Shown here: positions 15,420-22,100 of the stretch, piece by piece
Layout of the letters: every line of letters begins with the position of its first letter
Numbering within the stretch: position 1 is the first letter of the stretch
From: Spirochaetae bacterium HGW-Spirochaetae-7
GTDB lineage: Bacteria; Spirochaetota; Spirochaetia; Treponematales; UBA12059
Reading direction: 5' to 3'
DNA length: 22,100 nucleotides
Assembly (NCBI GenBank): GCA_002839245.1
Contig: PGXR01000011.1
Coordinates: forward strand, 1 to 22,100
Notes under the pieces: model-generated
Database searches by the model: none
Told to the model about the DNA's origin: nothing
Seen by the model: the letters and a program-made list of their open reading frames with translations, nothing else
Program-made: the position numbers and the translations under genes

Positions 15420-16232
15420 GTGGCACGCGCGGATATAAACGGCGTCGGGCTGGAATACCAGCTGAGCGGCACGGGGCCGGAGACGGTGGTGTTGCTCAAC
15501 GGCATCGCGATGTCGATATCCCACTGGAAGCCGGTCGCAGACCGGCTCGTCGGGGCCGGTTACCGGGTGCTGGCGCACGACCTGCGAGGCCAACTGCTTT
15601 CGGACAAGCCGCCGGAACCGTACTCCTTCGAGGAGCACGCGCGCGACTTGTCCGCGCTGCTTGCGCAACTCGGCGTGGACAAGGCGCATATCGTCGGCAC
15701 TTCCTACGGCGCGGAGGTCGCCTTGACCTTCGCCAGGGATTTCCCGGCAGCTTGCCTCAGCGTCGTCTCGATAGACGGCGTGACCGAGTTCGACGCGGTG
15801 CTCGGCGCCGCGGTCGAATCCTGGAAGGCGGCTGCGCTGTCGGACCCGCGGGTGTTCTACAGGACCATCCTGCCGTGGAACTATTCCGCCGGTTACCTGG
15901 CGGCCAACCGTGACGCGCTTGCCAGGCGCGAAGACGCCATCGCCTCGCTGCCGCGCCAGTGGTTCGAGGCTTTCGCGCGGCTTTGCGACGCCTTCCTGGC
16001 CATAGACCTGACCAAGGACCTCGGCAGGATATCCTGCCCCTGCCTGGTGCTCGTCGCCGGAAGCGATATCCTCAAGGGACCGCCGTACGCGCGCGTCATC
16101 GAGCGGGGCGTGCCTGGCTCCCGCTACGTCGAGATACCCGGTTCCGGCCATGCCGTGGTGGTCGAGCGGCCGGACGCGGTGGCCTATTCGCTCCTCGGGT
16201 TCCTGGATCCGTTACGCGGGCCGGCTCGGTGA
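15420..16232 (+). CDS. Alpha/beta-fold hydrolase, cytoplasmic
   Basis: A 270-residue single-domain alpha/beta hydrolase without a signal peptide. The nucleophile is S95 in GTSYG, the acid is probably D216 in VAGSD and the base H244 in GSGHAVVVERPD. An oxyanion-strand motif LLNGIAMS lies near 25-32, followed by HDLRGQLLSD, as in lactonases, esterases and carboxylester- or enol-lactone-cleaving members. The start is the GTG at 15420, two bases after the livF stop. The frame is open further upstream, but only as antisense-frame noise inside livF. Its TGA overlaps the GTG of the next hydrolase (GTGA). Location behind the importer suggests it works on the imported compound or a CoA or lactone derivative; the substrate is unknown. 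Confidence 0.9.
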   Translation: MARADINGVGLEYQLSGTGPETVVLLNGIAMSISHWKPVADRLVGAGYRVLAHDLRGQLLSDKPPEPYSFEEHARDLSALLAQLGVDKAHIVGTSYGAEVALTFARDFPAACLSVVSIDGVTEFDAVLGAAVESWKAAALSDPRVFYRTILPWNYSAGYLAANRDALARREDAIASLPRQWFEAFARLCDAFLAIDLTKDLGRISCPCLVLVAGSDILKGPPYARVIERGVPGSRYVEIPGSGHAVVVERPDAVAYSLLGFLDPLRGPAR

Positions 16233-17110
16233 AGTTCCGGCCGGCCGTGGCGACGATCCTCGTCGTATCGTCGGCCTGCATATGCTTGACTGCCTGCGCC
16301 GCCCGGAAGGACGCAGGAGCGGTCGCTTCAAAGGAGGGCCCGATGGCTGGTAATTTCGTGGTTGCGGATGGCAAGAAGCTGTTCTACGAGGAACGCGGCG
16401 AGGGGGTGCCCGTCGTACTCGTGCACGGCAACACCGGTTCGCACCGCTGGTGGAGCCGCGTCATGGACCTGCCTGGCTGCCGGGCGATCGCCCTCGACCT
16501 GCCCAATTTCGGCCGATCGGAACACCTGGACGTCGCCGACATCGACGCGTACGCGGACTACCTGACGGCTTTCGTCGCGGCCCTCGGGCTGGAGCGGCCG
16601 GTGGTCGTAGGGCACAGCCTGGGAGGCGCCGTCGTCATGGCGATGGCGGCCCGCCATCCCGAGCTTGCGAGGGCCTTGGTCCTCGTCGACAGCGCCGCGC
16701 CTGGAGGGCTTGTGACCCCCGAAGCACACTACCCCTACATCGAGATGTACCGGACCGACCGCGAGCTGATGCGCAAGGCGCTCGCCTCGGTGACGCCGTC
16801 GATGCATGACGAGAAGCTGCTCGACGAGCTTGCCGACGACGCCATGCTCATGGCCGGCCACGCCTTCTCCGGCAACGCGCGAGCGCTGGCGCGATTCAAT
16901 TATGCAGGCCGGGCGGGCGCCTTCGCCGGACCCGTCCTGGTCGTCTGGGGTCGCAAGGACATCATCATCACCGAGGCTATGGCCAGGGATACGGCCGCGG
17001 CGTACGGCAACGCCAGGCTCGAGATCCTCGAGGATGTCGGCCACTCGGCGATTGTCGAGTCACCGGCAGAGTTCAAGCGGCTCATTATGCAATTTCTGCA
17101 AAACATTTAG
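16229..17110 (+). CDS. Alpha/beta-fold hydrolase, probable lipoprotein (two possible starts)
   Basis: From the GTG at 16229, which overlaps the previous stop as GTGA, the protein has 293 residues. It begins MKFRPAVATILVVSSACICL and then TAC, a textbook lipoprotein signal with lipobox LTAC and lipidated C23. The hydrolase domain starts near residue 40. The oxyanion motif is LVHGNTG, the nucleophile S130 in GHSLGG, the acid D244 in WGRKD and the base H272 in VGHS. An in-frame ATG at 16343 has a very strong AAGGAGG (16331-16337) five bases upstream and would give a 255-residue soluble enzyme. The lipobox is hard to explain by chance, so I annotate the long form and note that both may be made. 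As an exported esterase or amidase it could release the compound taken up by the importer (inference). It is the last gene of the plus-strand unit. Confidence 0.88.
   Translation: MKFRPAVATILVVSSACICLTACAARKDAGAVASKEGPMAGNFVVADGKKLFYEERGEGVPVVLVHGNTGSHRWWSRVMDLPGCRAIALDLPNFGRSEHLDVADIDAYADYLTAFVAALGLERPVVVGHSLGGAVVMAMAARHPELARALVLVDSAAPGGLVTPEAHYPYIEMYRTDRELMRKALASVTPSMHDEKLLDELADDAMLMAGHAFSGNARALARFNYAGRAGAFAGPVLVVWGRKDIIITEAMARDTAAAYGNARLEILEDVGHSAIVESPAEFKRLIMQFLQNI
16331..16345 (+). promoter_or_regulatory. Strong internal ribosome binding site and ATG within the lipoprotein hydrolase gene
   Basis: AAGGAGG at 16331-16337 precedes an in-frame ATG at 16343-16345 by five bases. It is a better initiation site than that of the GTG at 16229, which has no clear Shine-Dalgarno and probably relies on coupling to the upstream stop. 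It may produce a cytoplasmic form lacking the lipoprotein signal. Confidence 0.6.
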
Positions 17111-17158
17111 TAAAAAGACAGAGTTCTCTTGAAAAGTATGTAAATACGCCGCAATATT

Positions 17159-18340
17159 GTGGATATGCATGATTATGTAGATCGAAAGATATGTGTCTCG
17201 ATTCTGGCTGATCTGAAGCTTTTCCCGGCCGTCGCCCTTCTGGGACCGCGTCAAGCAGGGAAATCCACGCTGGCTCGGGAGCTCGCAAAGAGCCTGGATC
17301 ACAGTGTGTACCTCGATCTCGAGAGTCAGGAGGACGTCGCCAAGTTGAGCAACCCGGAGTTGTTCCTTGGAATGCATGCAGGAAGTACCGTCATCCTTGA
17401 CGAGGTCCAGACCATGCCATCCATTTTCCCGGTACTCCGCTCCGCTATCGATCGGGATCGTCATCCGGGCAGGTTCCTCTTACTTGGATCGGCCTCGCGG
17501 CACCTGGTTAATCAGAGTTCGGAGAGTCTTGCAGGGCGTATCGGTTTTGTCGAGATGTCAGGGTTCCTGCCCGATGAATGCCCGGAGGATACCGATTCCC
17601 TCTTCAAGTTGCTGTCGAGAGGCGGATTCCCGGAGTCGTTTCTCGCGGAGTCGGATTCGGATAGTTATCGATGGCGTCAGGCTTTCATCAAATCGTATGT
17701 GGAGCGTGATCTCCCGCTTCTGGGGCTGGGAGCGCCACCGCAGCTCATCCGCCGGCTCTGGGCTATGGCGGCGCACCTGCAGGGACAAGTTCTCAATGTC
17801 AGTACATTGGCATCGTCACTTGGATCGAGCACGAGCAGCATTCGCAGGTACCTTGATTTCATGGAGGATGCGCTGCTGCTGCGGCTATTGCCACCTTGGG
17901 TTGGAAACCTCAAGAAGCGTTTGGTCAAGGCTCCGAAACTTTACCTCCGGGATTGCGGAATTGCCCACGCCTTGCTTTCGATCAAGGATCGCGACGAGAT
18001 GATGGGGCATCCGGGCTGGGGGGCTCAATGGGAATCACTTGTCGTCGAATCGTGTCTTCGCTGGTGCCCGAATGCCACCGCGTCTTTTTACCGAACCTCC
18101 AACGGGACCGAGGTGGATCTTGTCCTGGAGTCGGGTGCGCGCCGCGTGATCATCGAAGCCAAAGCTTCTGCATCGCCATCGGTCGGCAGGGGATTCTGGA
18201 CGGCCGTAAGTGATATTGACGCCTTTGCGGCCTTCATATGCGCGCCTGTTGCGACCATGTATCCGCTGCATGATAAGGTATCGGTGGTGCCCATTGTCGA
18301 CCTTAAACGGTGTCTGACAGAAATCGGTTTTGCAGACTAA
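17159..18340 (+). CDS. AAA-type ATPase with C-terminal DUF4143-like domain
   Basis: A 393-residue protein of the AAA_14/DUF4143 family, widespread single genes of unsettled function that are often found in variable regions. Walker A is GPRQAGKST (29-37), Walker B VILDE (78-82) and a sensor-like LLLGSAS is at 107-113. The C-terminal part has a winged-helix-like segment followed by a nuclease-like TEVDLVLE...VIIEAKAS pattern (E318, D320, E333, K335) typical of DUF4143. The start is GTG 17159 or ATG 17165; neither has a good ribosome binding site. G+C is lower than in the flanking genes (30 of 60 in the lines at 17341 and 17641, against 42 of 60 at 16441), and codon use is less biased, which points to separate acquisition. 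It is convergent with tcdA, with 24 bases between. Confidence 0.9.
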   Translation: MDMHDYVDRKICVSILADLKLFPAVALLGPRQAGKSTLARELAKSLDHSVYLDLESQEDVAKLSNPELFLGMHAGSTVILDEVQTMPSIFPVLRSAIDRDRHPGRFLLLGSASRHLVNQSSESLAGRIGFVEMSGFLPDECPEDTDSLFKLLSRGGFPESFLAESDSDSYRWRQAFIKSYVERDLPLLGLGAPPQLIRRLWAMAAHLQGQVLNVSTLASSLGSSTSSIRRYLDFMEDALLLRLLPPWVGNLKKRLVKAPKLYLRDCGIAHALLSIKDRDEMMGHPGWGAQWESLVVESCLRWCPNATASFYRTSNGTEVDLVLESGARRVIIEAKASASPSVGRGFWTAVSDIDAFAAFICAPVATMYPLHDKVSVVPIVDLKRCLTEIGFAD

Positions 18341-18364
18341 AAAATTGCGATATACGCGAGGTTG

Positions 18365-19165
18365 CTATCCGAGCCTATGAACCAGGCTCCTCACCGCCAG
18401 GCTGGCCATGATGTGGCCTGCAGCCTGCGGGACGAAGGGACCCGAACCCTGGACAGCGCGGACGCGCTCCCCGTCCACGGTATCGCCCGGGATGGATCCG
18501 TCGGCCGGCATGGCTGGCGCGACGGGTGGCTCGTCCGACCAGACGCAAAGGAATTCCGCGGGCATCGACACGGTTTCGTCTGCTGTCTTCCTCTTGGTGC
18601 GCAGTTCACCAGGCACCGGGCCGAAGCCGAAACGACGCAAGCGCTTTCGGACAAGTGACGACAGAGGACAGTCGTGGGTCTCCCACAGCGAGCCGACGCG
18701 GAGGCGTTCCGGGGCCATCCTGCCGGCCGTGCCCATGCTCGAGGCGAAAGGCAGGCCTGCCCTGGCGAGGGCGGCCATCAGGTTGGTCTTGGGGTTGAGC
18801 GTGTCGATGCAGTCGAGGTAATAGCCACAACCTTCGGGCAGGCCGGCCGCGACCGTGGCACCGCGCAGGATGGCGCCGGTGGCGTCGATGCGTATCCGTG
18901 GGTTTACGCGGCGCGCGTATTCGGTGAACACGTCGACCTTGGATTTTCCAATGCCATCCCGGTAGCCGAAATACAGCCGGTTGAGGTTGGACTCGTTGAC
19001 GGTATCGAAATCGACGACTACGAGCGAGCCGACGCCAGCGCGTACCAGGTCCATCGCCGCGGTCGCTCCCACGCCGCCAAGGCCGAAAACGCAGACGCGG
19101 GAAGCGGCGAGCAGGTCGGCTCCGGCATCGCCGAGCAGTATCCTGGTCCTGTCATCGAAGCGCAT
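18365..19165 (-). CDS. tcdA: tRNA threonylcarbamoyladenosine dehydratase (TcdA/CsdL, ThiF/E1-like)
   Basis: An ATP-dependent enzyme that cyclises t6A at position 37 of ANN-decoding tRNAs to the hydantoin form ct6A. The 266-residue length is close to the E. coli enzyme. The E1-like Rossmann motif GLGGVG is at 28-33, with DFDTVNESNLNR (52-63) and the adenylation-site CIDTLNPK around 119-126. A conserved cysteine-bearing ETHDCPLSSLVRKRLR segment follows. It lacks the zinc-cysteine pairs of MoeB/ThiF, which favours TcdA. The ATG at 19165 lies inside the end of the tatD-like gene (14-base overlap), so the two are translated from one message. Confidence 0.9.
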   Translation of the reverse strand: MRFDDRTRILLGDAGADLLAASRVCVFGLGGVGATAAMDLVRAGVGSLVVVDFDTVNESNLNRLYFGYRDGIGKSKVDVFTEYARRVNPRIRIDATGAILRGATVAAGLPEGCGYYLDCIDTLNPKTNLMAALARAGLPFASSMGTAGRMAPERLRVGSLWETHDCPLSSLVRKRLRRFGFGPVPGELRTKRKTADETVSMPAEFLCVWSDEPPVAPAMPADGSIPGDTVDGERVRAVQGSGPFVPQAAGHIMASLAVRSLVHRLG

Positions 19166-19964
19166 CGGCGAAGGCCTCCCTGAAGTTCGATTCTACCGAG
19201 GTCCTGATCGACTCGACGGATTGGCCCCGTATCGTCGCCAGCTCGGCGACCACCAGCGGAAGGTCGCACGTCGTGGAGTATGCGCGTAGCAGAGCCCGCC
19301 TGAAACCCCTTGATCCGGGTGGGGTATGTCCCCTCGGCGGCTGGTAAGGCGCGTCGGTCTCCGTGAGGATGGCGGACTCCGGCAGAGCCGCCGCGCTCGA
19401 TCGCGCCTTGTTGTTTCCGTTGACGATCGAGTTGCCGAAGGAGAACAACGCGCGCGGGCACCTGGCCAGGAAGTCGAGCGCCTCGTTGGCGGGACCCGGC
19501 CACGAATGGAGGATGCAGGCAGGAAGCCGGGAAAGCCTGGGGGAGTACTCGAAGAGCAGGTCGTCGGCGCGGCGCAGGTGCAAAACCAGGGGCAAGCCAG
19601 CGCGCAGCGCCAGCTCCAGCTGGAACTCGAAGACTTGCCGCTGGACGCGCTCGTTCTCCGGCGTCCTGACACGGAGCGGAGCATCGCCGAAAAAATCGAA
19701 GCCGCATTCGCCTATCGCCGCGATGGCGCCGGAACCAGCCAGCGCGGCCAGCTCGTCGGCTTCGTCCATGACAGGCAGTTGCGGGTGCAACCCGAACGAC
19801 GTCAGGCAGGGCCCCGAGCCGGCCATGATGCGTTTGGTCGCTTCAAGTCCCGCACGGTCATGTACGGAGGCCAGACCGAGGACGCCGGTGTCGCGGTAGT
19901 TGTCCGTAAATCCCGGGTCGATTGAGGCGAGGTCGTCTGCATGGAAATGGGCGTCTATCAACAC
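19152..19964 (-). CDS. TatD-family metal-dependent hydrolase
   Basis: An amidohydrolase-fold protein of the TatD/YcfH family (metal-dependent deoxyribonuclease or quality-control role), about 270 residues. Metal ligands are visible in the expected order: H6 and H8 in DAHFHADD, E86 in IGECGFD, H129 in LHLRRAD, H153 in ILHSW and D204 in TETDAPYQPPRG. I place the start at the GTG at 19964-19962, because the family begins with MLIDAHxH and the frame upstream crosses a terminator hairpin. No Shine-Dalgarno is present, and a TTG directly follows. The gene lies 71 bases after the fecR-like gene and overlaps tcdA by 14 bases. Confidence 0.9.
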   Translation of the reverse strand: MLIDAHFHADDLASIDPGFTDNYRDTGVLGLASVHDRAGLEATKRIMAGSGPCLTSFGLHPQLPVMDEADELAALAGSGAIAAIGECGFDFFGDAPLRVRTPENERVQRQVFEFQLELALRAGLPLVLHLRRADDLLFEYSPRLSRLPACILHSWPGPANEALDFLARCPRALFSFGNSIVNGNNKARSSAAALPESAILTETDAPYQPPRGHTPPGSRGFRRALLRAYSTTCDLPLVVAELATIRGQSVESIRTSVESNFREAFADALR

Positions 19965-19970
19965 GGTTTT

Positions 19971-20012
19971 AAAATAGACCGGCCGGCCGCTGGATAACAA
20001 GCGGTCGGCCGG
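19971..20012 (-). terminator. Rho-independent terminator of the FecR-domain gene
   Basis: Read on the minus strand, CCGGCCGACCGC (rc of 20001-20012) and GCGGCCGGCCGG (rc of 19979-19990) form a 12-base-pair GC stem, with one imperfect pair and a ten-base loop. The tract TCTATTTT (rc of 19971-19978) follows. It begins 24 bases after the FecR-domain stop codon and ends just before the tatD-like start. Confidence 0.8.
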
Positions 20013-20035
20013 TGGTACTGAAAAGGTACGGGAGT

Positions 20036-20833
20036 CTACAGCCCGGCCAGCAGGCTCTTGGCGTCGTCGAGGGTGGCCGGATCGTCGAACCATCCGGCGG
20101 GAATCGCCGTCTCAAGGAGCTTTCTAGCATCTCCCGTGGCCCCATAGCGGGCCGAGAGCGTAGCGAGGGCCAAGGCATACGAGCCGCGGAGCGCTCCGGC
20201 GTCCTCGGGAGAGGCTGCCCGCAACGACGAGAGCGCCTTGGCGCCCGATCCGCTGGCGAGGGCAGCGAGAGACGCGCTGTAGGCGGCCCTGGCAGCTCCG
20301 GTAGCGTCGGAGGCGTCGATGTAGAGCGTCATTGATTCCATGAACAGTTTCCACGCGCCGGCATGGTCGCCTGCCTTTGACGCTTCCTCGGCGGACGAGA
20401 AGGCCTCGTCGGCTTCTATAGTGCCGCCGGCCCACATCATGCCCTTGGTATTGACGGCCTCGGAACCGCGGACGCCTGCCACGGTGGTGCCGACCTGGCC
20501 GCCCTTGGAAAGCTTCTCCAGCTTGCCCGCTATCGCCGCGACCGCGCTTTGTTCAGCCCGGGGCTTGAACAGCGACTCGACGACATACGTGCCCGGAGCG
20601 GCAATCGTGACGCTCGAACCATTCTGGGCCTTGATCTCCAGGACTGCTCCGGCGCCCAGTTTTACCGACAGCGCGGAGTCGAACTTCATGTCGAAATCGA
20701 GCGCCTTCCAGGTAGAACCGGACTGGACCTGGGCCGAGCCGTCAACGAAGGAGACGGTGACCGGAGCGGCCACGGCGCTCGCGGCGAAGGCCAGCAAGAC
20801 TATTGAAAAAGCGACATAACGTTTGACTTTCAC
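20036..20833 (-). CDS. Secreted FecR-domain protein with helical-repeat tail
   Basis: A 265-residue exported protein. The signal peptide is MKVKRYVAFSIVLLAFAAS followed by AVA-AP, with cleavage near residue 23. Residues 25-140 form a FecR-type domain (VSFVDGSAQVQSGSTWKAL, KLGAGAVLEIKAQ, GTTVAGVRGSE). The rest is Ala-rich and helical with TPR-like spacing (EEASKAGDHAGAWKLFMESM). This is not the cytoplasmic/transmembrane FecR iron regulator: there is no anti-sigma domain or membrane helix after the signal. Stand-alone secreted FecR proteins are common in spirochaetes and are probably structural or binding proteins of the envelope. The start is a GTG at 20833 with AAAGG nine bases upstream. The gene has its own promoter and terminator, so it is a single transcription unit. 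Confidence 0.85.
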   Translation of the reverse strand: MKVKRYVAFSIVLLAFAASAVAAPVTVSFVDGSAQVQSGSTWKALDFDMKFDSALSVKLGAGAVLEIKAQNGSSVTIAAPGTYVVESLFKPRAEQSAVAAIAGKLEKLSKGGQVGTTVAGVRGSEAVNTKGMMWAGGTIEADEAFSSAEEASKAGDHAGAWKLFMESMTLYIDASDATGAARAAYSASLAALASGSGAKALSSLRAASPEDAGALRGSYALALATLSARYGATGDARKLLETAIPAGWFDDPATLDDAKSLLAGL

Positions 20834-20889
20834 GGCTTCAACCTTTCACGGAACCCCCCAGCGGGGAACCGTACACCAGCATTACGACC

Positions 20890-20917
20890 AATATAACTAT
20901 AGCGCGCCCCGTGTCAT
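20890..20917 (-). promoter_or_regulatory. Sigma-70-type promoter of the FecR-domain gene
   Basis: On the minus strand, ATGACA (five of six) is followed by 16 bases and TATATT (five of six), with the predicted start about 50 bases before the GTG at 20833. The 123-base gap to the Ig-like gene holds nothing else I recognise. Coordinates may be off by one base. Confidence 0.6.
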
Positions 20918-20956
20918 AGAACCATCGATGACCGAGCCGTCGAGCTGAATTTTACA

Positions 20957-22100
20957 TCAACCGATCTCCTCGTCGTTGCGCCGTTTTCCGTCAGCCTCCG
21001 GTCGAGCGGTCATCGCCGCCGGCGACCTTTCACCAGGCCTGTCAGGGGTGGGAGGGGTGCGCGGGGTACTTGGAGTGCCCGTGCCGCCTGGCCCGGCCGC
21101 CGATACCGGCGAATACGAGGCGGCGAGCTTGAGGGCGGCAATGTCGGAAAGGGTCGACGATGACTCTTTGTCGGCCAGTTGCCTGTCGAGGCCGGCCGTC
21201 CTGACCGCCAATCGGTCGTCCTTCGACGTCACCGTGGCTTTGGCGGGGACCATCGGGGTTGTCACAGCCTTGGCTGTCATCGCAGGTGCCTTGGCCTGGG
21301 GCGGATCGGCCTTGGTTGAGGCGGCTACGTGGGCAGTATCGATTTTAGCCGGCGACCTGGCGCTCGGGGACTGGAGGCTTGGGGGCAGCCAGGAGGCGGG
21401 GGTGGTAATCCTGTCGACGGCCATCGGGGCTGTAAGCAGCGAAGCTCGCTGAACGCTAGTGGAGGAAGGGTTGGACTGGGGTATCGGTGTCCGGGAAGAG
21501 AGGCTTGTGGCGTAGCTTCCGGTCGGGGAGAGGAGGGAACGGGGGGCAATATCACCACCTCCTTCATTTGAAACGTATTTAATGGCACTAGGATTGCCTG
21601 CGCCATCCAGGACGCGATAATAGAATTTGTCACCTGTTGTATCCAAAGTGATATTTATGGTCGCGGTTACCTCGTACGGCTCTGTGCCTGAAACACTGAA
21701 AAGAGTACCTGTATATACCGTACCAGTCCATTCAGTGGTGTTTTTAGCGATATATTCGATTGCTGAGAATCCCGATGTATCGGTATTCATGGTAACAATG
21801 AGAACGCCTGGATTTGCATAGGAACCGGTGACTGGGGACGTGGTAAAGGTCGGTGCGGTTGTGTCGATGAGCACGTTTCTTGTGAGCATCTTCGTCCTGC
21901 CGACGACATCGGTGGCGGTGATGGTGTAGACCCACAGGCCATCCGTGGTGTGTGTCACGGTGTCTACAGTCGGGGAGTACGTGTACGCTCCGCTCGTGAA
22001 CTTGGAGAAGACCACGGTAGCGGAAGCTCCGTCCTTAGCGGCCATGATGATGACACTGGTGAACGCGTTGGTATCGCTCGCGCTGCCGGTCAGGCTGAAC
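20957..22100 (-). CDS. Large Ig-like surface protein, C-terminal part; 5' end outside window
   Basis: The frame is open from the right edge to the stop at 20957, giving at least 380 visible residues; the ATG at 22045 is internal, because the frame continues upstream without a stop. The first half has bacterial Ig-like (Big-type) features: YTITATDVVGRT, then LIDTTAPTFTTSPVTGSYAN, EPYEVTATINITLDTTGDKF and YYRVLDGAGNPS. The second half, from about 21560 down, is Ser/Thr/Pro/Ala-rich low-complexity sequence ending in a charged tail (GKRRNDEEIG). There is no LPxTG, transmembrane anchor or recognisable sorting domain. It is likely extracytoplasmic, with the signal peptide upstream of the window. 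Base composition changes sharply between the two halves. Confidence 0.8.
   Translation of the reverse strand, partial: FSLTGSASDTNAFTSVIIMAAKDGASATVVFSKFTSGAYTYSPTVDTVTHTTDGLWVYTITATDVVGRTKMLTRNVLIDTTAPTFTTSPVTGSYANPGVLIVTMNTDTSGFSAIEYIAKNTTEWTGTVYTGTLFSVSGTEPYEVTATINITLDTTGDKFYYRVLDGAGNPSAIKYVSNEGGGDIAPRSLLSPTGSYATSLSSRTPIPQSNPSSTSVQRASLLTAPMAVDRITTPASWLPPSLQSPSARSPAKIDTAHVAASTKADPPQAKAPAMTAKAVTTPMVPAKATVTSKDDRLAVRTAGLDRQLADKESSSTLSDIAALKLAASYSPVSAAGPGGTGTPSTPRTPPTPDRPGERSPAAMTARPEADGKRRNDEEIG

Noticed and set aside
20845..20880. CCCC-AGC-GGGG symmetry with GGAAC/GAACC flanks upstream of the FecR-domain gene
   Set aside because: Only about four pairs can form and the flanks do not pair; not a convincing terminator for the Ig-like gene.
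1..22100. CRISPR arrays, tRNA or rRNA genes, insertion sequences and att sites
   Set aside because: I looked on both strands and saw no regularly spaced repeats, tRNA-like TTCGANTC arms in a plausible cloverleaf, transposase motifs or flanking target duplications.

Overview
The window is a GC-rich bacterial chromosome segment (about 65-70% G+C over most of it). It is densely packed with protein-coding genes; I see no rRNA, tRNA, CRISPR array or insertion sequence. The gene content fits a free-living, probably anaerobic or fermentative bacterium: histidine degradation with a long-form urocanase, a CoA-transferase, a Liv-type ABC importer, a FecR-domain periplasmic protein, a large Ig-like surface protein and TcdA/TatD housekeeping genes. 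Together with unusually frequent ATA (Ile) and AGG (Arg) codons for such a GC-rich genome, this makes a high-GC member of the Spirochaetota my best guess, but the sequence alone does not prove the lineage.

Layout. (1) 1-1563, minus strand: the N-terminal 521 residues of a very large conserved protein that runs off the left edge, possibly a diphosphate-dependent PEP carboxykinase. (2) 1673-2254, plus: a small unrecognised protein. (3) 2365-5932, plus: hutH-hutU, the first two steps of histidine degradation, separated by one base. (4) 9470 down to 5942, minus: an operon of a double TetR regulator, a KAS III-like thiolase-fold enzyme and a family I CoA-transferase. (5) 9681-17110, plus and divergent from (4): a second KAS III-like enzyme, a complete LivKHMGF-type ABC importer, a cytoplasmic alpha/beta hydrolase and a second alpha/beta hydrolase that can be read as a lipoprotein. 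(6) 17159-18340, plus: a lower-GC AAA/DUF4143 ATPase that looks like a later arrival. (7) minus strand from the right edge: a large Ig-like protein (5' end outside the window), a FecR-domain protein with its own promoter and terminator, then tatD-like and tcdA with overlapping ends.

The most interesting part is 5942-17110. Two divergent transcription units share a 210-base control region with a near-consensus promoter and several inverted repeats, next to a regulator made of two complete TetR units in one chain. The genes could form one pathway (inference). An exported hydrolase would release a carboxylic acid or amide, the Liv-type importer would take it up, the CoA-transferase would activate it, and the two KAS III-like enzymes would build or cleave a C-C or acyl bond. 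Both enzymes keep the nucleophilic Cys. One has lost both the His and the Asn of the canonical triad, and the other has a His in place of the Asn. I know of no described pathway with this exact gene set.
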